Part shown: piece after piece, positions 47,501 through 64,000 of the stretch
How positions within the stretch are numbered: position 1 is the first letter of the stretch
Layout of the letters: the number at the start of each line of letters is the position of its first letter
DNA from: Sanderia malayensis
Lineage: Eukaryota; Cnidaria; Scyphozoa; Semaeostomeae; Pelagiidae
Reading direction: 5' to 3'
Assembly: GCA_013076295.1 (NCBI GenBank)
Contig: RQOL01000718.1
Span: 3,100,001 to 3,164,000 of the forward strand
DNA length: 64,000 nucleotides
Position numbers and translations under genes: made by a program
The notes under the pieces: generated by a model
What the model saw: the letters and a program-made list of their open reading frames with translations, nothing else
Told to the model about the DNA's origin: nothing
Database searches by the model: none

Positions 47501-49353
47501 CTAAGGGACGGCAGAGTTGTTATTTGGGATTTAGCATCTTATAAGCAAATAGGTGCCCACCAAGTAAGCAACTTTTCATCTGCGATAAATAAATTATGTT
47601 ATCATACTATTTAAATCTGTAAGAATGAATGCTTCTATGATTGTACGTGTCTTCGTTATAGGTCAGTGCAAAAAGTGGCAACTGTGTTTGTTTTGTATCA
47701 AATGATGAATTTATTGTTGGTGATGATGAATGTATGTTGACTGCTATGAACATCAATGGGACACAGATTCACAGGTTGGTTCATTTGTGCCAGAAGTTTC
47801 TCTCAATTCTTAATTGACACAATATTTGTTTCACTTTCAATTTCATATTTTATCGTTCGTTTCAATTCTACTTCACATTATATTTTTTAGACGAATGATC
47901 GATGGAGTGGACTCTCGCGCACCCATAACTGCCATTCAGTATCAGAATGATATTTTGGTTTGTACAGACTTACACAATGTTTCAGTTGCAATTATGAAGA
48001 ATGCTGCAAGTCTCAAAACTGCCGATTTCATTACGTAAGTAACCTTCTTCGCCCCATCAGTCATGAGCTAAAGCATCGATTTCCATCACTTTGATCTCTA
48101 ATATTTTTGTTCATTTTTGTGCTGAACTGATCAACAATATCCGACTTTATTTTATCAGGAATGGTCCCTCATATTATTGGAATATGGGCATAGATTTCAG
48201 ACCAGATGGAAAGAAACTTGTAGGCTATTTCAACAACGCCAACATTTGTAGCTACTCTGTTTCAGTTGATGAGAACAAGGTGGTAAATCAAAGTGTTTTC
48301 ACCCATCCTGATTTAATTCTGATTTTAACCAGGAATCTTTTTTTTAATTCTAAATGTTTCTATTCTTGTAGAGAAAGGGTGTGAAGAATGGAACTAAAAA
48401 TGTGTCGGTAAGCAGGGAAAACGTCTTGCCTCGCATTAATGCCACAGTAAACCTCTCTTTGAAGCATTGTTATTGTAGCACAATGTCTTCTCCATTTACG
48501 CGAGGAAGTAATTATCACCCGAGTGTGAAGCATTTGTTGTTCTTGTTGGCGAAACAGATTGTTACTTTGTCTTGTAGATACAATTGACTGGATCCTCGGA
48601 CATTATTCTTACCACATGCAACAGTGGGCTAGCAAGTGAAGTTCTCTTTGAAATTCAAGACGAGCGTATCAAGTCAACAACTAGTTTAAAGATCTTAGAA
48701 GGAGACAATACATCAACGTTGATAGAGTTCATCTGTGGAACTTCAGATGGGTATGTTCAATTGATTGCTGAAGAAAGCGAGGAAGTATTTCGCATGAAAG
48801 CTTTCAAGGTAGGTTGCCATTGGATTACAATGCCAAGGTTGAGAGATGTTTACCATTGTGTCTTGCATTGGTCATGCTTTGCTTCATGCTAATGCCTCGT
48901 GTGAATAAATATATTGCAGATTAGCAAACGCATTTCTTAAGTTAATAGACTTAGCTGCATCGACTGTTGTGAAGTAAGCATTGTGAAAGAGTAACGAATG
49001 TTTTTTATATAGGTACATGAAAAGTCAGTTTATGGCTTGGTGGTATTACGAAATTGTTTGATAACTGCCTCTTCTGATACAACTGTCAAAGTATGGCAAT
49101 TGCCATCAATGCAAGATGAAAGAACCTCTATGAAGCAGGTATTAATGCTACGTTATTGCTTTCATCTCTCGAGACATAGTTGTCCAGTGGATATCAATGG
49201 TTGATTGACAATACTATGCTTGTCTTTTAGATTGGTCTGTTTTTTTGCCGTGGCCCTGTAACTGCTTTGGATGCATGTTATTCTGGTGGGAATATGATCA
49301 TTTTTGCTGGCGATAAAACAGGCAACGTAGAAATTCTTGAGTTTTATGAATGA
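32536..49353 (+). CDS. TEP1: Telomerase-associated protein 1, complete 56-exon gene
   Basis: Predicted 2579-residue RNA-binding subunit of vault particles and of telomerase RNP (human 2627). I placed 56 exons from ATG 32536 to TGA 49351-49353; phases all agree and total 7740 bp. Domain order: disordered N-terminus (1-229), TROVE RNA-binding module (about 230-720), DUF4062 (VRVFISSTFRDMHGERD, from about 851), NACHT NTPase with Walker A GTSGSGKT (1116-1123) and Walker B VIFIDGID (about 1203-1210), a helical linker, then WD40 repeats (1625 to end). The order and length match vertebrate TEP1. Intron 1 appears to use a GC donor (AAAAG then gcaagt at 33223). Intron 27 is 1.9 kb and packed with repeats, including TTAGGG arrays. 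All key NTPase residues are intact, so no sign of a pseudogene. Confidence 0.95.
33367..37044 (+). other. TEP1: TEP1 TROVE-module exons 2-16
   Basis: Exons: 33367-33501, 33682-33843, 33945-34085, 34169-34368, 34466-34523, 34644-34743, 34832-34941, 35134-35221, 35444-35510, 35629-35806, 36076-36231, 36330-36407, 36534-36685, 36767-36826, 36963-37044; exon 1 is 32536-33222. The protein shows the TROVE signatures LRKDLNIRTCAHFIVAAAAF, RPYLKRYFSAIITLPSDWI, GKRMKLPTPETWE..VSLKGNKAS and LPFMAMLRNLRNMI..GIS. A vWA-like segment follows (about 600-720). This ring-shaped module contacts small structured RNAs in Ro60 and TEP1. The acidic linker DISSESDSEDESDEE lies in exon 5. Confidence 0.9.
40484..40605 (+). 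repeat. Dispersed-repeat copy in TEP1 intron 27
   Basis: Close match to the 179-bp unit at 21280-21745, from gagctgggaattgtctcaac to ttcagtacctacttcatgta. The copy is interrupted just after this point. Confidence 0.85.
40868..40955 (+). repeat. tRNA-derived SINE head, candidate
   Basis: The phrase gctgctgtagactaacggta is A-box-like and ggttcaaaaccc is close to the pol III B box, about 35 bp apart. The region otherwise reads like a diverged tRNA 5' two thirds. A true tRNA is unlikely because no proper acceptor stem closes. It sits between a dispersed repeat and the telomeric minisatellite. Confidence 0.4.
40985..41975 (+). repeat. Minisatellite with interstitial telomeric (TTAGGG)n repeats
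   Basis: Seven copies of a unit of about 110-155 bp. Each starts with a conserved part (taaaggtgggtgtgtatgcg, then a hairpin TGCGCAGT...ACTGCGCA around catatatagg, then agtatacatgacgtaatg and acagtgtatcgtgtatcgg). Each ends in a variable run of TTAGGG, from one to about six copies with some TTAGAG/TTAGGA variants. The next unit begins near 41096, 41237, 41380, 41530, 41674, 41804 and 41961. It lies wholly within TEP1 intron 27. The short open frames across it are repeat artefacts. Confidence 0.93.
41976..42245 (+). repeat. Dispersed-repeat copies (1.5 units) in TEP1 intron 27
   Basis: Begins with a perfect hairpin aaaaatgactc-cttgt-gagtcattttt (41977-42003), then two passes through the unit also found at 21280-21745 (gtctcaacgtgatcagtagg near 42128). 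It directly abuts the telomeric minisatellite. Confidence 0.85.
43607..49353 (+). other. TEP1: TEP1 WD40-repeat exons 34-56
   Basis: Exons: 43607-43702, 43788-43912, 44104-44253, 44372-44480, 44719-44838, 44924-45022, 45191-45454, 45633-45784, 45938-46037, 46143-46250, 46386-46493, 46600-46725, 46838-46984, 47123-47248, 47334-47419, 47506-47563, 47662-47774, 47891-48034, 48159-48279, 48372-48407, 48578-48808, 49013-49138, 49231-49353. Repeated blades of the form GH..V....F......SAS.D.....WD are clear in most exons, for example RQRIVSASLDGTLSVWDVA and GEELFSSSFDKTVKCWDIQ. About two 7-bladed propellers could be formed. The donor of exon 52 may instead lie 3 bp later, which keeps the frame. Confidence 0.88.
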
Positions 49354-49876
49354 ACTATTGTTTATCTTCAAGATTTTATACATGATCTTATCACAATTTT
49401 ACTAATGTTAGTAACTCATTTCATGATGAATATATTAATTAAATGACTGTCCTCTATGCAATATAAAGCCGTTAAGTAGGGGGGGGGGCAATGATTGAGT
49501 TAATTTTATTAAATATACTGAATTGACTAACATTTTCAAATTGGAGCACATTTTTTATTAATATTTGCCATATTTCTTATTAATGTTTTTTTTTATTAAT
49601 ACTTTATTAATATTTGCCACCACAGCTGCATTTGTTTTCTTGAAATTAAGAGCTACGATTTGTAATAAATATTGTTGTTTCTGATCAGCATTTTTTGTCT
49701 GATCGTCAACCATCCCTGACCTGACTCGTGCAATAGAAAGTCTAACAAAGTTGGAGCGACAGTTCTTCTGGTAGTCGTGATTTTTCGCGTGGTTTACATC
49801 CAGGTAGGGAGAAAGCCACACATATTTCGAAATGAAAATCAAACAAATTTTGCTTGGACATATCATTGTTTATCAC
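49354..49876. other. Convergent 3' region between TEP1 and the CUB/LDLa gene
   Basis: The two genes converge here. It includes a run of nine or so G at 49482-49490 and T-rich tracts at 49550-49600 that may be the 3' UTRs. No gene is seen. Confidence 0.45.
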
Positions 49877-51595
49877 CTAATGATTTTCAACTTCTTCTTT
49901 CTTTAAAGAATTATTCTCGCCTGCAAGAATTTGGTTTTCAGTCATCTGCTGCTTATCGGAAGTTTTGGAATCGTTTATATATTGGAGCAGCGCGTGTTCC
50001 ATGGCTTTAACTTGCTGATATGAAGGAGGAGAAATCGTTGAATTCGGATCATCTGTGCTGTACGGTGGTAGCGAAGGTAGTTGACTAGTTACAAAGCTTT
50101 TCACATGTCCATCTTCTGATGAAAATCGACTTACAACGCCATAATCTCGATTCCTTAAAAGTTGATCAAGAGACAGCACTAGAACGCATGCGAGAATTGC
50201 TGAACCTGCAACTATAAAGATCATAACAGCTCCTTCGATTTCTGTCAACGGTCTAACTCGGGCTTGTTCTAACGCATAGCTTGACGCATCATTCCTGCAG
50301 AATAATTCATCTATACCATCATCGCAATCAGCTTCACCATCGCATTTCCAATCGCAGTCAATGTAGTGACCATTTGTGCACTGAAAAAATCGTCGATTGC
50401 CCACATTGATGCATTCGTCGTATACCAAAGGAGCATCAACCACGTGTGCTTGGTAAACTGCATTAAAATGTATCCTAGATGGTGTGTCAACGTCATTTGT
50501 TTTCAATTCTATGCGTATTTGATTTGAGGTTGCTATTAAATTTGTAGGCGGAAGCATGCTGTTTTCAGACGACCAAATAAGAGAACGATTTTCAGCCGCA
50601 ATACCATCGTAAATATTCATGATCTGCTTGCTTCTTTCTTGCATTTCGTTCGACTTTGAGTACTTCAAAAATGTTAACGAAACGTAATACGAATGTGGAA
50701 CTTCGATATCCCAGATGCAATTGTTTTTCTGGTAGTTGTAATAAGCCGCATCAGATGCGACTATGCTGCCAAACATGCCTGTCATTTTACTCATGCATGG
50801 ATCAAAGAACTCGTAATGCATTTTTATCTTTGGCCTTTCTGACGTCATGAGCTCCTGCGCAGTGAGATGAGCAAAGCCTGGTCTTCTTGTGTACTCGATG
50901 GTCGCAATTGAAGACATTGACGTCACAATATTGCCCATTGGTGGAGTCTCTTCACAAAAGTCTCCAAGAAGCTGTTCGCTGTTCATCCCACCTTCTTTGA
51001 TGATCAAGTTATCAGAAATACACGAACCTGCTGGTAAGTAAAACTGCAGAAATGAAACCTTGACGCGCTTTTGCTCCATCGCTTTAATCGTCCATTTACA
51101 CGTGACTGGAGACGATGAGAAATGGGCGAATAAAGGAACTTCTATCATATCCGAAGCCAGTGTCAATTCACCACCGCACGTGGATTCTTCAAACACGGCG
51201 TTAAACGAAACTCTGTTTGCATCCGCATATCGCAATTCAATCTTCATCACTTCTGATTCTGAGTATAACACTGTTCCATGCGGTATCGAGATGAATACTC
51301 GATTTTGGATTATCTTTGTTTCGTTCATGTTATGATCTGTTATGGACAGTGAATCTCCAACCTGAAGACTGAGATTTATCACAGACAAAGCGATTTTATG
51401 TCCAGCTTGCATCTCTATCATCCAAATACAGCTGCCATTGTTATTTCCATTCAGTTGCAATTGTCCAAAGTCTATCTCACCTCGTTTGCGATTCTCATAA
51501 TTCACCTTGCAATTGCTTTGATTCCTTGCCAAAAGCTGGGAGGAACTCGATGCCATGGCTATTAACGTAAAGCTAATGTAAATCATCAACAACAT
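49877..51595 (-). CDS. CUB/LDLa-domain single-pass membrane protein, intronless
   Basis: 572 residues in one exon, ATG 51595 to TAG 49877. Residues 1-20 are a signal peptide. Three CUB-like regions follow: about 29-136 (divergent, few Cys), 140-263 (CGGELTL..., clearest) and 267-382. An LDL-receptor class A module lies at 394-433 (CINVGNRRFFQC...DCDWKCDGEADCDDGIDELFC, with calcium-binding acidic residues). A transmembrane helix spans about 466-483. The cytoplasmic tail carries LPPY (509-512) and PPSY (523-526), the latter a PPxY motif that binds WW domains of NEDD4-type ubiquitin ligases. Architecture is nearest to neuropilin/tolloid-like (NETO) co-receptors and LRP12-type proteins; I cannot decide which. 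The lack of introns is unusual for either family. Confidence 0.8.
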   Translation of the reverse strand: MLLMIYISFTLIAMASSSSQLLARNQSNCKVNYENRKRGEIDFGQLQLNGNNNGSCIWMIEMQAGHKIALSVINLSLQVGDSLSITDHNMNETKIIQNRVFISIPHGTVLYSESEVMKIELRYADANRVSFNAVFEESTCGGELTLASDMIEVPLFAHFSSSPVTCKWTIKAMEQKRVKVSFLQFYLPAGSCISDNLIIKEGGMNSEQLLGDFCEETPPMGNIVTSMSSIATIEYTRRPGFAHLTAQELMTSERPKIKMHYEFFDPCMSKMTGMFGSIVASDAAYYNYQKNNCIWDIEVPHSYYVSLTFLKYSKSNEMQERSKQIMNIYDGIAAENRSLIWSSENSMLPPTNLIATSNQIRIELKTNDVDTPSRIHFNAVYQAHVVDAPLVYDECINVGNRRFFQCTNGHYIDCDWKCDGEADCDDGIDELFCRNDASSYALEQARVRPLTEIEGAVMIFIVAGSAILACVLVLSLDQLLRNRDYGVVSRFSSEDGHVKSFVTSQLPSLPPYSTDDPNSTISPPSYQQVKAMEHALLQYINDSKTSDKQQMTENQILAGENNSLKKEEVENH

Positions 51596-52215
51596 TTCTG
51601 TAGGTTTTATTTACATTCGTAGCCCAACAAATTCTTCTCTGCGTGGAAATAATGATTATGTTGCAGCAGTTTCGGCTTCGGCTTGTTCGAATCAGACCCG
51701 CGACTTCATTACGTAATCTTGTTCGTTAGATGTGTGCTCAAGCGAAGTAAAAATCATTGACTGAAGCAAACAATCAAATGCTTAAGCTTCTTTCAGCCTT
51801 CCTCGTATTAGACAACCCCCTTGCTATGCATTGATAAAGTCTACTTGTAATGGTCCTTTCCCGGGGGTATAATATACTTCACAATGCAATTTGCTCTGCA
51901 ATGCTGTTATTGTTACGTTTTGTTTTGTTTTTCTCTCCCTTTGATTACCCCGTACATGTTAAAATGCTTGACTATCATACTTTTGAGCAATGCTACTAAA
52001 GATTTGGGTTATCATTAATCAACATATTTTTCCTCTTAGATCTGCCATGGCTGTTTAAACGAACTGGTCTTGGCATTACACGGTTCGCTAAATACGCCCT
52101 GTGATCGTAACACGAAATAGAGGCCGTGTTATTCTGGTCCGTACTTTTGAGCATTGTCGTTGTCATTTAGGCCTTCTCTTCATGACATTGTCAAACGTGT
52201 GAAATTTTAATCAAA
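51596..52215. other. Divergent promoter region of CUB/LDLa gene and PRPF6
   Basis: 620 bp between start codons of two divergently transcribed genes. No TATA box is obvious near PRPF6, as expected for a housekeeping gene. No coding signal. Confidence 0.45.
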
Positions 52216-59853
<7,638 letters not shown>

Positions 59854-62281
59854 ATGATGAAGAACAGATTAATATCGCTTTGTTTTTACAAGTCTCTTCT
59901 CGTTTGAAAAGTCAGATTATCTAGCTACAGTAGTATGCATTGTATGATGTGAGGTTGGTCGGTGAGAACGGGTGGTTGAACTCGCCATTTAATCTTGTAT
60001 TCCTCAATAGATTTAATGCATGGATATCTGAAGTCTTGATATGGCAAACTTGACTTATCAAATTATAAGATACTGCAGACATAGTCATTTGAATGAATGC
60101 TGAAGCATTCGACTTTTTTGTTTCATATTTAACAACCATGAATAATTTCATTCATGGACGCGCTTGGATATCTGTCTACACATTGTCAATAATTGATAAT
60201 AGCAACCTGTTCATATTTGATAAACAGTTTTCATCCATTTCAACGGTAAATTTATGATCTCGTTATGTTCCCGAAAACCCACTTTGCTTTGATCCCAAAT
60301 CCTGGTCACCATATACAATACTATATGTACAAATATCTGTTATCACTGCTTCAATGCATAAACTAAGACAGCATTTCATGTTAGTATTTATAAATGCTGT
60401 TTGGTTGATTTAGGAGTAGCTACCATATGATTAAGCTTAGTTATTCCATTTACTTCTGTTCTGCTGATGAGAATGCTTGTTAGATAATTATCCCCAACTG
60501 GCGACCACATTTCGGATTCACTTGGATTCAGGTGTCTTTGTCTAATAACATTTAGGATTTAACTACGTTAGATATAGAATAGTCGACAACTAGGATATAA
60601 TGCTGTTTTTCGGCTTTTTGGCAAGCTGGTCAAATACATTAAACATTTAGCAGAGAGCATGGTGCTTCTAAAACGTCCTTTCTATCATCGTCACACTCCC
60701 TTTAACCACAACACAAAACAAGTAATTCTCATGCACTGTGAGTTATCTAATGAGGTTGATACACAACTAGGTTCGGTTTCTCTTATTCTTCTGCTGTTTC
60801 TCCAATTTTTATGCTGTTGTAAGTTTAGTTGCAGTCAACTGCGTGTAATTCAAAGGCCTGGGATTCAGGAATATATTGAGATTGTTTTCTTAGGATAGGT
60901 TACTTAGAAACCTTTGAGGGTACAGGGAATTTTATTTAAATAAAGTCACGAGCTCGAATTACACCACCTCGCATTATTCAGGTTTGACTGCAAGTGCAAT
61001 AGGATAAAATTGAAGTCCAACTTACCGCGTATGTTTGTTAGCATGGGACTGGGCCCTAGTCACTTTGTGATAACCCTTCATCTTAATTGAAGATCTCATT
61101 AAATAGCAAAATAGTCCTTGATTAAGCAGGTTAATTAACTTTTTTAAATCTGCCACCATAATTATAATATTGGTTTCGTTTACCATACGCTTTTTTATCC
61201 GGAAATTAGCTAAATAATATTGACCATGTCAGGTGCTTTGGCCCGTAATTTTAATTAGAATGAACAAATGCCTGGCCACTTGATATTGCAGCTGTAATTT
61301 TGTTCTCGCTAAGAAGAAATCGATTTTGAAGATCATTTTCATCGTTTGAGGTGCCCGTTTCCGCTCTTAAAGTGCGAAATGCTGATATTGCAGTGCATTT
61401 AAGAAATTGGCCTCATCTTAAAGTCACAAAGGACTCTTTGAGACCCATTCCGACTTTGAGCCCGAAACCCGCTTACGTTAAGTTTTTTCCCTTGAATTGC
61501 GCGCTGTGTACTTGACCCAGCCATTTTGTCCAGCTCTATGCATGCATATTCTCGGCAGCTAGCTTCTCAAAGGCAACGCGTAGAAATCGAAAACATTTAG
61601 AGTTTGTTCGTATTCGAAGCCAAATCGAATATCATATTATTTACATTTATTTGAACCAAATAACTACCAATGGAGCATTTTTCATTCGCTAGCTTTACTG
61701 TATAGCTGGGTGTTTTGTTTGTTACAGCTATATACTGAAACGTTAAAATGAATTTTCTATTCAAAATACGCGTTAATTATAATAAAACAGCGAAATATAA
61801 TTTTCGCCAGTCGCTTGAAACGACTCGAGTTAGCAAACGAGTTTACAAAGCGCAATTGTATCATAAATATAAAAAATCTTATCTATAATGTCACTCACGC
61901 TTACAAATTAATATGTAGGAAAATCATTATTTCAGGCAATTAAAATGGTTTAATGAGCCCTGCTGTTTCTCCTCTATTCATTGACATATATAAATGTTTT
62001 CAATTGTTTGCAAGGAGAATCCAGCATCTTCATGGATAAACTTTTGTTTATCCCTGTTTAACAACCCCTCTTTTGGCTCTTTTGAACTTCTCCATTTCAT
62101 TTTTACATAAAATCTTCTATGTTATTTCATTAGACATCTTCATATTTCCTTCTTCCTTGTTGTCTTTCTGTTACTTTTAATTGTTATCTTCGTTTTGTTT
62201 TGTCAGCCTCCTTTTGATGTAGCTACCTCGTTTTCATAGGCATTTTCTCATGCAACGATGTATTTTCGCCATTTCTTTTAT
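59854..62281. other. Intergenic region between PRPF6 and the K2P channel gene
   Basis: 2.4 kb of AT-rich sequence holding the 3' flanks of two convergent genes. Short open frames (for example near 60659-60898) have no splice signals, conserved motifs or codon bias that I can see. No repeat or RNA gene is evident. Confidence 0.45.
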
Positions 62282-62961
62282 TCATATCGACTTCCTTTTC
62301 TGGTGAAGTTGTCTGTATGAGGTAAATGACAGTTCGTCTTCAAAGTTCTTCAATATGACAACACTCTGATTCGCATGAATCCCCAATTCTTCATTTCCAT
62401 CCATTTTTAGTAGTTTTCCATTCTGGCAGTGGTTGCAACGTGGTCCTGGTTGGACAGATAATTTGTGCTTCTTCTTTTTCGGTTGTTGCAGTTCCATTAG
62501 CCTCAAAACCAGTAAATTAATCACAGACGAGGCTATTGTCAATCCAACATATATCATGCACATTGTCATCGCAATGTATGCTGCCTTTTTGTCACGTGTT
62601 CTCGCGTGGTTCACTTCTTGTAATGCGACCAGATCTCCGAATCCTATTGTTGTCAAGGTGACAAAGAAGTAATAGAGACTGGTAAAGAAGTCCCAACTTT
62701 CGTATTTAGCAAACAGCGCTGCTCCTGCGCAGAGGGCTATTATCCATGCCACGAGGCCGACGGCGACAAGTTGTACTAGTGATACTTCTGTGTTCTTCAT
62801 GCCAAGACAAATCTTCAATTTCTTGATCGAGTAGGACAGTAAGACGCCGATTCGTTCTCCAATTGCTTGAAACATTGTCAGATTCAGGGGCACTCCTATA
62901 CCAGCGTAGCAGATGCAAAATAATTTACCAAGAAAAGTTCTTGGTACACTGTGTCCATATC
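62282..62961 (-). CDS. KCNK: Two-pore-domain potassium channel, TASK (KCNK3/9/15) type, 3' exon
   Basis: Last coding exon of a K2P leak channel of the plasma membrane, about 225 residues plus TGA. It starts at a clear acceptor (ttcaattag) that splits the first Gly codon of the pore-1 filter, the intron position typical of KCNK genes; the first exon(s) lie beyond the window. The visible part begins GYGHSVPRT, so the His next to the filter that gives TASK channels their acid sensitivity is present. Then come TM2, TM3 (LVAVGLVAWIIALCAGAALF), pore 2 with TLTTIGFGDLVALQ, TM4 and VLRLME, close to the TASK motif VLRFMT. The tail is short and basic (KKKKHK) and ends RQLHQKRKSI. Similarity to TASK exceeds that to TREK or TWIK. 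Confidence 0.9.
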
Positions 62962-64000
62962 CTAATTGAAGAGAATCAAATATTTTTATCTTTATCAACG
63001 ATAAAAAAACTAATAAGATTCAGAATTGAGCAATGATGTTCTTATCTCGAGAGATTCGCTCTTGTTATTGCTTTGCAAAGGTGAAAATTTCTTTGCTAAC
63101 CTCAGAATATTCTCTGATAATATTTTCGGGACACTTTGAGATAAGCCTATCTGATCCACTGTACTCAGATTATTCATTTTCGAGTTGGAAGATTAGAAAT
63201 TCTCGATCACTGCTAATCTATTGAATCGAAGCCATGCCTGCGTGGCAAGTGCTAAAAATGCTGTTCTGTACAATTAAAACAAGTTTACGAAGTCGAGTTT
63301 TCCATTCAAAGGACTCTGGACTTCTGTTTTGAGTACAGGAAGGTACGAAAATGACATGGGACATTTTCATTAATTCATTTGGACAGTTTTATCATTGAAT
63401 CCCCGAGTACCAGTTTTTTAGCTCATCAATTCGTCTCAAGTGACGCACACTGTTCATGCTTAATTTTGCATGTGACGTAATACTTGACATTTGGCATCGG
63501 GGCTTCGGTTTTGCTAGAACCAAGAAATCATTTCATTGCTTTGTAATTTCTGCTAAGCATTTGAATTTCTTCTTTCTGTGTGCTCTTTTGTGATCTGCCG
63601 AAATGTATGACTATATGAAAGCAATGTCTTAATTTATTTGAAGTGCTACATATTGGCCAATGAATGACGTAATGATGTAGTCACAAATCATTTAATTTGT
63701 AGTCAAGAATGGACGGTTCAAGTACAAACATTAGCAACCATTAAAGGAATGACGCATTATAAATAATTTAGGATAGATGGAAACGTAAAAGACAGCCACA
63801 AGCGGAGTGAGACAAATTTCAAATTTCAAACGAACACAAGCCCCGATAACATGCTTTTTTGCGCAAGACAATTCGAGCAACATCTCAATAGACCAACCCT
63901 GTTGCAATTAAAATAGAAATAATTCAGATATGTCCCATTTTCAGAAACCTGTTTCGTAATTGTTATCAAGAAAGATTAGCTTAGCGATATATTTTATGCA
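62962..64000. other. Intron or 5' flank of the K2P channel gene
   Basis: Sequence upstream (on the minus strand) of the K2P exon. I looked for the exon encoding TM1 and pore helix 1 and did not find it; no frame encodes a pore-1 TTIG motif here. Otherwise unremarkable AT-rich DNA. Confidence 0.45.

Noticed and set aside
62962..64000. First coding exon of the K2P channel
   Set aside because: I searched the minus strand for TM1 and the pore-1 segment and found none; it must lie beyond the window.

Overview
The window is eukaryotic nuclear DNA from an invertebrate animal. It is AT-rich and gene-dense, and most genes are cut into many short exons by introns of about 60-600 bp with GT-AG or occasional GC-AG ends. 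Interstitial TTAGGG repeats, a deuterostome-like gene set (ARHGAP18-type RhoGAP, BIN3, TEP1, DIPK1/FAM69, TASK-type K2P channel) and the compact layout suggest a marine chordate such as an ascidian tunicate. That placement is inference: no species marker was seen.

Layout: 21-4623 (+) is the 3' part of an ARHGAP18/28/40-type RhoGAP gene. 6609-7592 (+) is an intronless class A GPCR. 8330-8734 is a MITE with perfect 33-bp terminal inverted repeats, followed by a large 30-bp minisatellite (8868-10437) and degenerate repeats to about 11.8 kb. 14844-17501 (-) encodes a KH/NYN/CCCH ribonuclease of the N4BP1-KHNYN-ZC3H12 group. 19407-21879 (+) is an SLC46-type transporter. 22383-23722 (-) is a DIPK1/FAM69-type secretory-pathway kinase-like protein. 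24339-29865 (-) is SNRNP40. 30264-30653 (-) is a neuropeptide precursor that I cannot assign to a known family. 31307-32074 (-) is an intronless BIN3. 32536-49353 (+) is a complete 56-exon TEP1 gene. 49877-51595 (-) is an intronless CUB/LDLa membrane protein. 52216-59853 (+) is a complete 30-exon PRPF6. 62282-62961 (-) is the 3' exon of a TASK-like K2P channel.

For TEP1, PRPF6, SNRNP40, SLC46, DIPK1 and the KH/NYN protein I placed every exon by hand. Intron phases close without error, giving predicted proteins of 2579, 931, 350, 500, 372 and 607 residues. There is no operon-like logic in the region, but two U5 snRNP subunits (SNRNP40, PRPF6) lie within 30 kb of each other. The telomerase/vault protein gene TEP1 carries a TTAGGG-containing minisatellite in intron 27.

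The strongest candidates for something undescribed are the two-peptide amidated neuropeptide precursor, the telomere-repeat minisatellite inside TEP1, the minisatellite that repeats a TTCTAGAA (HSF-type) dyad at 30-bp spacing, and the hairpin in PRPF6 intron 25.
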